Of a stretch of 64,000 bases of DNA, positions 32,513 to 44,815 are shown in pieces (positions within the stretch are counted from its first letter, which is position 1; each line of letters opens with the position of its first letter). Source of the stretch: Ornithodoros turicata (Eukaryota; Arthropoda; Arachnida; Ixodida; Argasidae); assembly GCF_037126465.1 (NCBI RefSeq), contig NC_088203.1:101494668-101558667 (forward strand), given 5' to 3'. Both the position numbers and the translations under genes were made by a program. Under the pieces are notes generated by a model. That model ran no database searches, was not told the origin of the DNA, and was given only the letters and a program-made list of their open reading frames with translations.

Positions 32513-34818
32513 TCAGTAATTGCACGCTTGCTCGATCGGCACCTGTGTTATATTTCGTTTAAAAAACCTATACAGAACAGTAACTGTGGCGAGACTAAAA
32601 AGGAACAGCATGAAAGAAATGCGAGTTGAGAAGTATGTCGGGAACCGTTCCGGCACTAATACTTTGTGTCTACGCGGACGTCAGCATGCAGAAACGAGCT
32701 CTTCACACGCAACCTGTTTAAGAGGGATACGCAGTCAACCAGCACAACTAAGAGCTTTGCACATAAATATACGTGGCTACGGAGCAGTACCACGGCACTT
32801 GGCACAACCGTTTTGATTGATGCGTCGATTGCGAAATCCAAGGTCGACTCGGGTACTAATGGCACCGTAGGCTCTCCCGGTGTGTGCTGGAACAGCCATT
32901 TCAATTCTTGCAAGGTATTGTCTCTCTACCTTTCTTTTGTCACCTATCGGCGCATGATATGTGTTGTCACGTGGGGCTGTTGGAGACCTGCACTGTGTGG
33001 TACCTGTCGGAAACCGGTACTCTTGCCACCTAGAAATACCGGCGCTTAAATCGACCGTGGTTGTGGTGGTGGTGGTGGTTGGGGCTAATGGCAGGATCGG
33101 CTCGACGTTGTTGGCCACAAAGAAATGGGCGTCGTCATGACCATAGCAAAAAAGAAAGAAAAAAAAAGGCTGGTGGAGGATTAACGGCGGAGATGCGTAG
33201 AGGGTGCGTGAGTTCGTCGGGGAGTGCAAAGTGCAAATAGACCGTGGACCGCATGCATTGCCCCGTTGGGAAGTACTTTCATTGCGGCTACGTAAGAACG
33301 CGCCATTCAAGGACGCTTCACAGGCAAAACGTGCATTCCTCCTGATTCTGAAAGCAGCTGTCTGGATCCATGCGAACAAACAGAATAATGCTGTTCAGTG
33401 GTTCATGACGTTGCCTAGGAATGAGAAAGCGTGGTAGTTCGACAACTAATTGTTGTAAACCTAGTCACGCGACCTCATAATAATGTTGCCCATTACGAGT
33501 GACCAGGAGAATATTGTGATTTTTCCACAAGCGATTCCTTGAGTGTATGGCGGGTGTGTGGCATCCCCGCGGAACACTCTACAACGCAATACAAAACCCG
33601 AGTTGGTCGTGTTGTGCCGTATTTTCTGTGAGCCTATAGACTAAGGTTGTATTGGTATGGGATCTGCTTAGTTAAGTTTTGCATACAACATCTACACACC
33701 GTGCACAACTGTAATCTCACTGCCGCAGTTCGACTCCCAAATTTTTTCTTCCCAAGCTCGGGCTGTGTTCTCCGCGGACCTCGTTCACCAGCTGGCCTTC
33801 GTCTATGCCATCCTCGGCCCTTCTATCCACAGCATTCCCACCTCAAATTACCCGCGTGCCAAGCGCAAGGTCTGATTAATCGCTCGCTGAGGTTCCTGAT
33901 ATTCTCCGAGCTCTTAGCGAAGCTCAGCGTATATAGCACCGGAGAAACAGCTCTTCTGTTCGGGGACCTTCACTTAAGTTATACGTGGGCGGTATTAGAA
34001 ATACGTCACGACAGAACAGCCTAATTTGCGAGTCAATAACAGAAGCCTTTTCTAATGGGACTGTCTTCGTGCCGACTTTGCCAATAATGGAATAACCGTG
34101 CGCATCGTTTCTTGCACGCAAATTACTGACTTCTCGCGGGGACTTTCGAACACTTTCTGCCTTCTTCTGGGAGGAGAGTCTGCAATCAGAAGACGTGTAC
34201 GTACTTGTTACGAGAAGTATATTGAAATTGAGTTACCGCGAAGGCTCAGGTGTTGTAACAATGCCTTGCTTCGGCGTGTCCCGAGGCGATGCCAGTGAAG
34301 TTGGGGATCTTGTTGCATCGAGCGGCAAGATATTTCGCGGCAATACGGCTTGGTTGGATAAGTGACTGTGTAATCAGTGAATGAAATAAACTTTTGGTCG
34401 CGCTTTTTTTTTTTTTTTTTTACAAAGGCAAGAGTTAAATCTTGATTAGAGGACGATGAATTTGATGTCAAATTTGTTCTTTTTTCTCTTTTTAAGTTTG
34501 AAAATGGCGGCTCTAAACAGGCTGTAACAGAAGAACGAAGTGCTCGCAGAACTTACTCCTGGTTCCAAACTTCTGAGCAGTAATTGGGAGTAAAAACAGG
34601 AAAGACAATAACGAGGTGGCGTCATAATGACGTCATACTCTCGTTTATTGTAAAACAAAGTGTCAGGAAGGAAGCATGATTACTGAGGGACATACATTTT
34701 TAGATTACTTTTAGATTATCGTTGCATATTGCGGTTGTACTTCGATGCCCATTTTATTACGTTTGTTTCTTTCTGCAGGCACGCACGTGCTGTCGCTTAG
34801 TTCAGTCTGTCTGGTTAC
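32513..34818. other. no gene supported
   Basis: The longest open frame of the window (200 codons, minus strand, 32777-33379) lies here. It contains an eight-Thr run from a (GGT)n repeat at 33061-33080 and no recognisable domain. A T-run lies at 34403-34420. Confidence 0.4.
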
Positions 34819-35218
34819 CACGACCTACTAGATTATAACGACCATGTCACAATCAGCAACCCCTATGAGGAGCCCGTCCGCACGATCCGCTAGGGGCGCT
34901 ACTCATCGGCACGCCGCGATTGGACGATGGAAATTTGAATTCTGAACGCGCAGAAGCGTATGTACGACTACCGTAGCAGATGACAGCGATAGCTCCTATG
35001 AAAACGCGCAGAATGATGATGATAATCAACCTAAGAATGAAACATCTGTGGAACGTCCACCGCTTGTACAGAAATACTAAGGTAAGCTGAAGTATAAAGT
35101 GATGTAGAAGTTGACGAAGCAATAATTGGGACGATGACAAGCGCCACCGCTATCTTCCAAAAATGCGGCGCTTGAAAGGGGTGCCTACGACATGGTCGTT
35201 ATAATCTAGTAGGTCGTG
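34819..35218. mobile_element. TIR element, 400 bp, 30-bp TIRs, perfect 8-bp target duplication
   Basis: The left end begins CACGACCTACTAGATTATAA and the right end is its exact inverse for 30 bp. CTGGTTAC flanks both sides (34811-34818 and 35219-35226). The interior has no transposase. CA...TG ends with an 8-bp duplication fit hAT, P or Merlin-type elements, but the TIR matches none that I know. Confidence 0.9.
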
Positions 35219-35236
35219 CTGGTTACATTGAAGGTA

Positions 35237-35466
35237 CAGCTCCCGTCAACCTTAATAACAACACTGGAAAAAATTGTATCTCATTTGCGAGCGTGATAAC
35301 AGCCACCCTGGGGGCACTGGGGGAATGTTAATTGAACAAAATCCTTGCGTTAAACTAACAATAATTTTGTTCAATTAAGATTTCCTCATGGCCACAAGGG
35401 TTGCTGTAATCGGTATTGAGACTCTTTTTTTTTTTTCAGTGTTATTATTAAGGTTGACGGGAGCTG
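35237..35466. mobile_element. MITE, 230 bp, TA target duplication
   Basis: CAGCTCCCGTCAACCTTAAT and its inverse ATTAAGGTTGACGGGAGCTG form the ends, with one mismatch over about 30 bp. TA borders each side (35235-35236 and 35467-35468). CAG termini with TA suggest Tc1/mariner. It starts ten bases after the duplication of the preceding element. Confidence 0.88.
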
Positions 35467-36849
35467 TACGTTATAAAAAAAGTAAATCAATAAATGAAAT
35501 CACGTTGTGAAAAAAATAAAGAAACAGCTAAAAGCAACTTGGCAAGGCTCATGTTTGCCAGACACATGAGACACCCTGTTGACAAAAAATAAACGCCGGA
35601 CGCAATATGTTGTGTCAAGTTCCATCTCAGTTAATAATCAAGAAAACACGAGTGAATTCATTGAGTTATTGATAAATTCATTGATTTGGATAAATACAGC
35701 TAGATACCTTATTGATTTCCTTCGTATGCTCCGTGTATGTGCGTGTGTGTGTTCATCCGTGTTTCTCATCCAGAGTGCGGCATTCTACGTCCGTCGTCGC
35801 TGCCCTAGCGCTTTCCAAAATTCCATGTTCCTCGGAACCCCACACTATGTTAGCCACTAAACCAAAGCTACTGGGGAAAATAAATTTCCCGAAACGTCGC
35901 GCTCCAACACACCCACTTCCTGATGCGTTTCTCATGTATATACTTGAGAGTAACATGTAATTACCCTTAACTGGCAAGCACTGTAAGCTGTGTACTGAAC
36001 ACGCAACCGATATGTACACTGTATGGAATGAGCGTCGGAAGCTTTTCTTCACATGTGTTCGTCACGCAGCTTTCGGAGAAGGAAATTGCGTCACAAGTGG
36101 AAACGTTTTCGGAGGATTCCGTTTCGTGTTTTCTTGTTCCTTTTTTTTTTTTTTTTTCGTGGCCATCCCCGCCTGCTGTACGGAGCTTCCGGAGTTCACT
36201 GAAACCAAGTACGCAAGTTCATGAACAGACGCCCATAGAGTGTGCACGTTTTTTTGCAGGGAGTGACATAAGAAGTGTGGAGGGTGACCGGTAGAGGATC
36301 ATTCACATACACACGTATCAAGTTATGTCCCTTTCTTCTGCGTGGTGTGTCATCGAAGGAGCTGTACGTTCAAATCCATGCATTGGGGAATATTTCGGCG
36401 CAACAAAGTGGCTATTTGTCGCTATTTTCCCTTTCTCGCTTTTTATTTTCTTTTGACTAGCCTAGCGTAATTGCTTTCGACGTTTGCGGTCTTTCGAGAA
36501 TGCAATGCGATATATAAAGTGCATGCGGTATGCTTTACATTAGTAATCCGAGAAGTATGACTGTTGTGAGTCATTTGGGAGATAAAGGGAGACTGAGGCG
36601 GGCCCAGTCAGCACGCGTGAACTTCGGACAGCCTTTGCAAAACACTAACGCATTACAACCCTATACCTTCGCGGAATATGAGAATAAGCTTATAAGATGC
36701 ACCCGTGAACGCTGGACAGCTTTTGCAAAACGCTAACGAAACAACAACTACAATGGCGATGGGACGAGGTGATTCAGACACTAACGAATTGAGAATAAGC
36801 TTACAAGATGTACCTTGATTACCATAAAACACTGGTAATTAGAGAACGC
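35467..36849. other. no gene seen
   Basis: T-run at 36141-36157. No conserved motif in any frame. Confidence 0.45.
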
Positions 36850-36963
<114 letters not shown>

Positions 36964-37964
36964 TAAATGGAGGATTATGATGGGGGACCTATTGGCCGCC
37001 ATTAAGAAGCGAACCCAACTTAGAAACACGAAGCGGAGCAATAGGCGGAGCTGCTCCTTGTATATCGGCTGCTAGCATCCCCCTTTTCTTGATGTACCCG
37101 TTATCGTCTTCGTCCCTTCATTCTTGCACGTGCCGAAACAGTCTTCAAAAGCGGACATCGTATTGCTTTGATAATCCCTCTACTCCACTTTATTTCATAT
37201 TGCTCCTTTCGTCTGATACGCAGCAATTTTCCCCATTTCAACGAGAGGTTTTTATTTGTCTAGCTTCCAATACTCCACGCCGTCGACAAATAGATTGTAT
37301 AAATAGATCAGGTTTGTACTGGGAGACTTATCAACTGGGGAACGTTTTCCTAACCTAAACGAAGAACGAAAAGGATTGAGTCTGCGCTGTCGCGTATGTG
37401 CTTTGAAAACACCGAGGGCTGTTGTTGTACCGAATGCTGAGATCGAATGTCACACACGCACTCAATATATCAGTCCTATTTTCGTCTCTGCAATACATGT
37501 TTGACTCAAACATCCATAGCAACCCTCTGTATACGAACTGTAAAGGAACTCGGATGAATGGCATGTGGAGCCTGCGTGTACTTCCTTTTGGAATCTGTCA
37601 TCCCACACATACTGGTCACTAGAAAGATTTACCGAAACGTTGGATGTTCTTCAAGGTGCTCTTATGGTGCGTTCCGGGGAATGGATGCTGTAGCTTTTCA
37701 TTTTATAGCAGGTGGTAACTTGCGCCACCCATAGGAGGTGGTTCGTCCTTCCCGTGTATCTGTAGGAATTATAATTGATTGCCAAATTTATTCTTACACT
37801 ATACCAGCCTTTGGTGTTCTATATAATTTAGAACCCACTACGACGGAAGTTACTAGTTGGGGCAGCATCTTCACATTTTTCTTTTCAGAAGCAATTGACC
37901 GATCGACTCCGTCGTTCCAGAAACCAAGTGTTTCGCATGTAGTCTCTTACGCGATGTCTTTTTT
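36964..37964. other. no gene supported
   Basis: A short frame near 37560-37619 contains WSLRVLPFGIC, resembling the Ty3/gypsy RT block PFGL, but too little surrounds it to call an element. Confidence 0.35.
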
Positions 37965-38345
37965 TTTATTATTATTACTATTCCATTTCTGGTGTTACAG
38001 TAATGTGGACCAGCTGCTAAAGGCAGAAGCCTGACAAGGCAGCTGGACCGACACAAGCAAAAATGAATAAAACAAGTAACAATCAGTGACTACAGCAATA
38101 TGCATTGCAGACAAGAGTATTACTGTTTCCTAACGATACATATATACATCACATACATGTTGACGGTTGGATACCCTTACATTTTGAGATGACGTGCTCC
38201 ACAGTATGCCCACGCCTATCACACACCTTATCTATGACACTCCGTATATTTGTCCAGTTTGCATTCGAGTCGTGCGCATAATGCAGCTGCCGCACCCTTA
38301 TAGTGACAGCTATAGGAAACTGAACTATAGAGTACGTTCCTCACG
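37965..38345 (-). mobile_element. LINE 3' fragment with degraded C-terminal knuckle
   Basis: The minus strand encodes an unbroken stretch with VRQLHYAHDSNANW then VCDRRGHTVEHVISKC near 38187-38234. It resembles a LINE C-terminal zinc knuckle with one Cys replaced by Arg (C-x2-R, then H and C). Downstream on the same strand a non-coding segment ends in an (AAT)n/A-rich tail at 37966-37986. The LINE differs from the family at 3085. Confidence 0.5.
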
Positions 38346-38908
38346 CGATTGATGGCGCAAATTCGGTCAGTACCTGGAGACAAGTTCGAAAGGAAGCTTA
38401 CGTACTATTGTACGTATACTTGATTTATGCGTTTTTGTTTGTTTGTTTTTGTTTGTTTGCTGCAACATATTTGTTTTAAAAATGTATGAGAGCAGCATAT
38501 ATGCCGTCTTTGCACGTGAGTTATATATGGCATGGGGCTTAATTGCTTACACGCGTTACGAGCTAACGAGGGGCGGGGCACTTGTCGAGAAGGGCATGTA
38601 ATATACGCGTGCACGGCGCTCTTCGCGCGATACGTGAAGGGCGCGGTATACATCACGCGCCATGTGCCACGTGCCCATATTTTTGAATTTCCCGCCCGCC
38701 TTTTTGAATTTCCCGTCACTGGTTAGCTTGTAACGACCGTAACGGCGATGAAGCGACTAAGCCCCCGGGTGGTTTCGGTTCCTACTCAGTTGCATAGCAA
38801 AATTCGGCAATGTATATGGGAGACGTACGCGCTGCAGTTTCAGCGTTTGTAAAAGCTATAGAATGGCTTTTAACGAGGACTGTCCAACACATTTCACTTT
38901 TGCTCGAA
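38346..38908. other. no gene seen
   Basis: Nothing recognised. Flanks the TIR element that starts at 38909. Confidence 0.45.
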
Positions 38909-39315
38909 GGGGATGCCACGATATTCCACGGTTAAGAATTCCACTGTTTAAAATCCCAGATTTCTAAATTAAAGAATGGCGAAATGATAGTGTTGAATAA
39001 TGCATATTATATTACTGACAAACCTCGGAGTTTTGCGTGATTTTGATGTCAGTAGAAATCATTGTCACGAATAAAAGCCAGTTTTTGGCGACCGTGTGGG
39101 GCTTAGCATGGCGGTCACATCAGAGCAGCAAAAATTATCAGATTTTGGTTAGGTTAGGTTAGTTTTTAGCGGTTAGGTTAGTTTAGGTGTTTTTTGACAG
39201 TTCATCACGCCGTTGGGGGGGCTGCCCATAGTAGCTACTCTAGCGCCATCTGGGATTTTGAGCATATGGGATTGTAAACGGTGGATTCTTAACGGTGGCA
39301 TTTCGGGATACCCCC
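38909..39315. mobile_element. TIR element, ~407 bp, perfect 8-bp target duplication
   Basis: The arms share CACGGTTAAGAAT, CCAC and AATCCCA in inverted order over roughly 50 bp, with GGGG-type outer ends. TGCTCGAA flanks both sides (38901-38908 and 39316-39323). The interior includes three GGTTA units at 39147-39163 and a further GGTTAGGTTAG. No protein is encoded. The superfamily is uncertain. Confidence 0.85.
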
Positions 39316-40831
39316 TGCTCGAAAGCCCCTTGTTAAAGAGTTCATTGATTTTGGGTAATTAGTCTATTTACATGTTCTCTTCGAGAGAATGCCCGTCTGG
39401 ACGCGTATACGCCACCCGCAAAAACGATATCTATGCTGCTCTTATAGCTTTGATCTTCAGAGAACATGATCGCACCTTCCGGAGTTCCACAAATAAACGC
39501 TAATTAGACTGCGGCCCTCGCTACGTCCACGCTGTCTTTATTTTTGGAAGGTTATTCCAAACTCTTTCTTCTTCCTTTCCATAGCGTGCAATATGAGAAG
39601 CAAGTGATGAACAGACATAGCCGCTATGCGGTTATGACAACACTGTTGTTCGAGCGTGCGTATTTTAAACTTCCAGAACCTTATACTATAAATATGGAAA
39701 AATGGAATATGGAACAGTGTGGGTGGAGTTCAGAGGGGGGGGGGGGGGGAGGGGATATGAAAGTCTATTAAATGAAAACGGAAAGGTCAGCCAGACGAAG
39801 GTCGGCTTGCTATTCAAAAATAAGAAGGTAAAGTTTAAAAAGAAACTAAAGTAAAAACAGATAATGCACAGCCAAAGAGTCGGTTCACATGGCATTCAGG
39901 TAATCACAGGGTTCACAGGCAATCACAGGGTGTCCATAAGGCAGTAGGGCTAATCTTTCCCACACGGTGCCTAATAACGCACAGTAAGTGCCATGCGCAC
40001 TTAAATGTTTTCATGAAAAAATAGGGGCGAGGGGGTATATTTGCGCACCAGCCTTGGATTTTTTTTTTCCCGGGCCGGACAATCGCTATGGTTCTGAGTG
40101 CTGGTTCCTACAGCGGAATAGTGTTCCTCCTCTCCTGTAATTTGTCATTTTTTTCTCTTTTTCTTTCCCGCGGACGAATTCCGTTGAACAGGATGGTCAC
40201 CACATCCACGGTCATTAGAGAGATGCCGCGGCAAGTAGACCTTGTTTTCGGCTGAGCCATTAATTCGTTCTCATTATTGTAAAATCTGATAGATGAGACA
40301 TGGAGAAAAAGAAGATAGATGGGTGTTCGTAACAGTCAGACTGAGGCAGGAAGCGTCCCTAGAATACCTGAATTTCTCAAAAGCCGCCTCAGCATTATAG
40401 GAATAAAGTGTTCCTTGTTGGGTTAATCCATCGTACATGCATGGAAGCATCCGGACGCACTGAAGCAGGCTCGTCACGTGCAATCTCATACCTGCTTTCA
40501 CTCCTTCCTCGGTAAAAGTAAAGGGTTACGTCTGGCTTTGCATTCCAAGAGCAGCCCTCAATCCTTCTCCGTCGCTTCGGGCTTCTTCGCCTTCGTTCTT
40601 GTGAAAGTGATGCTTCTCCTTCTCGCTGCGGTTGATTCGATCGAACACGTACCGCGGAATGTATCTCTGTCATTGGTCCCGAGGAACATCTGTTCGGGAA
40701 GCCTCATTATACGTGCGAGATGACCGAGGGTTGGAATATTGGGGGCTGGATTGGGAAATAAAAATGGGGGTGATATCGACTCGTCACCGTACGAATTCCG
40801 CTACTCCCATCGATCCTTCTCACGTTACTAA
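39316..40831. other. no gene seen
   Basis: A G-run at 39736-39750 and a short direct repeat (CAGGNAATCACAGGG, twice) at 39897-39931. No other signal. Confidence 0.45.
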
Positions 40832-41574
40832 AGTTGTACACATTACTCGAAAAAAGTAATTGATTACAATTACTGTTACTACTGCTCGAAAAGTAATTCT
40901 TTACCGTTACAAATTACTTCATCGGAAATGGAATACGTTACCGATTAAAAATGTAACGCGTCACTTTTCCCGTTACTTTTAAATTGTGGGCCATAGCAAA
41001 GCCAACAAGCCTGCAGTGTGCAAACATGCAGCTCTTGTTGCAAATTCTAATGAGACACCAACATACATGATAGGTGAAATTCACAAATACATTTGAAAAC
41101 AACGCACAAAACACATACACGAGTTTACTACAGATTTATATACACATTTAAAACAACATCGAAACATCAGCTTCGTTTTGTTACGACTGTTATGTTCAGC
41201 CCGCACAATTTATCAATACAGTCACCTATTTTACTGTTGCCCCAGTAGGTCGCGGTTTTAAGGGATTATCATATTACTGTGGCGTGCATGGAACACGTGT
41301 GGACTAGAGATGACCATCACAGTGGCCTCTGCGTCATTGCTTCAGTCGAACTCGTGGTGGAACAGAAGAAGAGATTGGCTTGCTGAAAATGGTTGCCATT
41401 GTTGACAGAAGGTTAAAAAAGTAATCAATTACTCAGTAATTGATTACTGAAAATTTTAATAAGACTACTTGAAAAATTACTTGCTCACAAAATGAATTGA
41501 TTACGTTAAAAAATTACTGAGAAGAGTAATTGATTACTAGTAACGCAATTACTAGTAACGCGTTACGTACAACT
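40832..41574. mobile_element. TIR element built of GTAATTGATTAC-type repeats, ~743 bp
   Basis: The left end AGTTGTACACATTACTCG and the right end, reverse-complemented, AGTTGTACGTAACGCG are inverted. Both subterminal regions are filled with iterations of TAATTGATTACT and CGTTAC, while the middle (40985-41400) is unrelated. No target duplication is obvious. Confidence 0.7.
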
Positions 41575-42240
41575 CTGCTTCAAAGCCACCCCCTCTCCCG
41601 TTGAGTATTACGTGTGATGTAACCATAGATTTTATTGAAATGCTTATACCAGTCATGGAGTTCGGGAATATGGGTTGAGTTGAGAGGCCGTAATCTGTAA
41701 GCAAGCATGTTTTCGCGACCAGCGATGTTCGAAATGATCCCCGTTCTTTCGTCTCCATTAGCCAACTTGCTATTTTCATTCCAAACTCTCATTTATTTTT
41801 AATTTCTCGTCCGCACAGTAGCATCAATTCCTGTCCTGTCGGAAGCGGACGTGTGACACCACCAAGACGTATAACAGACTGCTGTTTCAGAAGTACAAGT
41901 CATGGCGCCCCTCAGAAAACAAACAAAGCACACAACATTTCTGCACATTGGAAAGTAGCATTAGTGGCCCATATTCACCCAAGCCTCGCACACCCAATGA
42001 ACAACAACGCCAAGACACTTCTACAGGTGTTCGCCACGCTGACAGCCCATGTAGCAACTTGAAGCAGGTGTGCGCTGCGAACGATGCATTGTCAAGTGCA
42101 CGCCACGTTTTGCACTTCTCTCTATCTTTCCTGGCAACAGTGGACAAACGAGGGTGCGGTCACGCTTTCACACGCGTGCGAAGGTAAATACATAAACAGC
42201 AAACGGAGTTGACAAAATATGAAGCATATCCCCAGACAAC
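41575..42240. other. no gene seen
   Basis: No coding or repeat signature recognised on either strand. Confidence 0.45.
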
Positions 42241-42390
42241 ACAGGCAGATGCCGGCATTTGAACCCCGCATCGGCTGCGCATGTGGCTTAATGAGAGACA
42301 AATTAAGTGGCAGCCTTCCGCATTCATAATCATTTCATGTATTGCTACTGTTGTATGCTCGCCCCTGGGTTTTCCTTTGACGCTCTAAGG
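42241..42390 (+). mobile_element. SINE remnant, interrupted
   Basis: A B-box-like GGCATTTGAACCCCGCATCGG is followed by unrelated sequence and then CCCCTGGGTTTTCCTTTGACG at 42362-42384, a body motif of the SINEs here. Diverged and interrupted. Confidence 0.45.
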
Positions 42391-42439
42391 TAATGAAGGT
42401 TATGAAGTCGGCGAATAGATATAATGGTCAGAGCAGCAT

Positions 42440-42917
42440 GACGTGAAGTGCATCAAGTGCAGAGAACCATCAAGTGCAAACCATAATGCTCCAAACCATG
42501 AAGTGCAGAGACAATTCAATACCACACCGGACGTTGATCGTTTCTTTATGTGCGTGTGCGGAGCCAGAAGCAAATATCGTCCACACTCTCTCATGCACAT
42601 GCGCCGCTCTAACCGATGTCTCACCACTCATACTTGCTCACATTACGAAAGGTCACGATAATGTGGAAAAGAATCGTTGCAGGCCAAGGTCTAGAACGCA
42701 GCTGTATTTCGATTGTTTGCACAACTTTGCTGCTTTGGTGGCGATGACGTCTGCAACCTGATGGAATGCAACGTGTTGAAGCTGCATTGGACGTGTCGAT
42801 TGCGTAACGTTGTGCGAGCTCTCGCCTCCTTCGCAAAAATATGGTTAAATAGGTGAACGGGAATGCGATGAAACTCCCCATTAATCATCATTAAAATAAA
42901 GTTGTTGTTGTTGTTTG
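42440..42917 (+). mobile_element. LINE 3' end (family of 3085 and 5218)
   Basis: A frame reads CACAEPEANIVHTLSC at about 42550-42600, a degraded C-terminal knuckle. The 3' UTR ends with GCGATGAAACTCCCCATTAA and ATTAAAATAAAG(TTG)n at 42862-42916, matching the UTR of the copies at 3085 and 5706. Confidence 0.7.
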
Positions 42918-43622
42918 AGAATGCAAATGGGTGGGAGAAACGTATTTCAAAGTGTTGCAAGGAAACGTAGAATAATACGTATAATACGCAGAGCACGGAA
43001 GAAGTGGATAAACGAGTTTGTTCAACGCCCCCTTCATATATTTATACATGCGTGTGAAATTTATGTGTATACGTGAGATTCATGATCTGGATGAATGAAA
43101 GATGATATGTACAATGTTATACTAATGTGAGTTCCACTTAATGCACTGAGCAAAGTATTCTAATGGGCGGCTTTGCCTTACCTCCAAACCAGTTTCGTGG
43201 GTGCGTGAAGTCATCGTATAAATTATGCACTTTTAAGGTTGTTATTTGTACTCCTGCTCTGGAATCCGAGGAAGCGGGTTCAATGTACAATGGGCTATCG
43301 ATTATTATCGTGTGTTGCGTGATGGGTGTGGTCTCTCCGCACCAGTATAGTGGATAGACTCAAAACATGTATTTGTCGTTGTTATTGTGCTTGTTGTTGT
43401 AGCCGCAAGCATCGTCCAAGTGCAAGCTGTTGGGATATTGACCGATATATTGACTGATTGGGCCACAACCGGGGCAGTTCAAATAAAAATAGTAATTTGG
43501 GATTTTATCATTGTTTGGCATGTGGCGGCTGTATTGTGTGTTGTGTCGTCCCGCGCCGAGTTCATAAGGAACTGTAGGAGCATCTGCCTGAAAGCGTCTG
43601 CGAAAATCTCAGGGAAAACATC
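42918..43622. other. no gene seen
   Basis: No conserved coding or repeat features detected. Confidence 0.45.
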
Positions 43623-44815
43623 AAAGGGGCACCAAAATGCAAAAACAACTTGCTCTCGATCAAATGAGAGTCCGTGTTTCAGTTAGTATAATGCAAACAA
43701 GATTAGTTCGCACCGCGCTACCGTTTAGTTGAAAAACGCAACGAAAACAGAGCAGTCTTTAACGGCAACGAATGGGATCACCAGGAGGCAAAAATTGGTG
43801 GCATGCGATGACAGAGCAGGAGAAGCGCGTACATACCTATTTATTTATTTATTTATTTATATACCTCAAATAGCCAAGAGGCATTACATGAGGGGGGTTA
43901 ACAGACAAAAGAGGGAACAAATAGTAACAGAAACGAACATGAGACAAATAGCTCGCAAACAGTTAAGAAACAAACCATAACAAATACAACATTTCGCACT
44001 GCTTAATAAAATGTTCATGAGATGCTGAAGCTACAACATTCGCAGGGAGGGCATTCCACTCACGAATGGATGTTTGCATTCGGGAGTAATAAAAGTAATT
44101 AGTGTAACCAAAAGCTGCTTGCAGTTTACATAAATGATCAACTCGGCTTGAGGAGTGATGAGCCATTTGCAAATAATGAGACCCATGATGGAAAAGTTTA
44201 TACATGAATGAGAGTCTTCGTATTTTTCTTCGATTTTCTAAGAGAGGGATGAGTTGCATTTTTTAAAATCTGTGATACTCTATCCCTGTCATAATTGTTA
44301 TATATAAAAGGGACAGCTTTGTTCTGAATGTACTCGAGCTCATCAATGAGGTACTTCTATCGAGGTATCGTGGGCATGTGGATTTGGAATCCACGATCGT
44401 ATAGTGTTCCGTATATGCGCGGTATCATTGCGCACTGCCGCATTTTTCGATACGGATTCACTGAACTGTAGCCCACAACAGTCCTCGCGAATGTTCCACT
44501 GACAACGTTTATCTTTACGTCCTTCGGGCACAGACGCCAGTCCGCTTCGCAATGCGCACAATGTTTTTCACCGGGACTGCTCCATGGCGTGGCACACGCG
44601 TGCACGCGCAGCATGGACTAAAAACGCCGATGCACGAGCTTAAGCGACGTTCACTGCTTAGCGCCGAAGCAAGAAAGAGTCCGGTAAAATTTCGATTGTA
44701 GCTCCGGAACGGAATCAAAGTTTTGAATTATGATGACAAGTACGAAGTTAACATGGTGTAACGTAATTTAAAATGAACTTGTTTTTGCGTTTTCGTGCCC
44801 CTTTAAGCCAGCACT
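43623..44815. mobile_element. possible TIR element carrying a nested LINE
   Basis: AAAGGGGCACCAAAATGCAA at about 43625 and, in inverted orientation, GGGGCACGAAAACGCAAAAA ending near 44815 are matching ends. Between them lies a LINE fragment (43838-44345). Without the LINE the element would be about 690 bp. The flanks do not show a convincing target duplication. Confidence 0.45.
43838..44345 (-). mobile_element. CR1-like LINE, RT C-terminal end and 3' UTR
   Basis: The minus strand reads LEYIQNKAVPFIYNNYDRDR then, after a frameshift, RRLSFMYKLFHHG and TSIREWNALPANVV. LE-x-IQ-x-KA-x-x-FI, RRL-x-x-x-YK and EWN-x-LP-x-x-VV are the hallmark end of CR1/L2-type reverse transcriptases. The frame ends at 43963. 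The 3' UTR runs to an (AATA)n tail at 43838-43862. Strong 5' truncation. Confidence 0.85.

Noticed and set aside
32777..33379. The longest open frame (200 codons, minus strand)
   Set aside because: It has a poly-Thr run from a simple repeat, no recognisable domain, and equally long frames overlap it. No splice or promoter context.
42443..42661. Zinc-finger-like frame with several Cys and His
   Set aside because: The neighbouring frame and the downstream 3' UTR show that this is a degraded LINE C-terminal knuckle, annotated as such.
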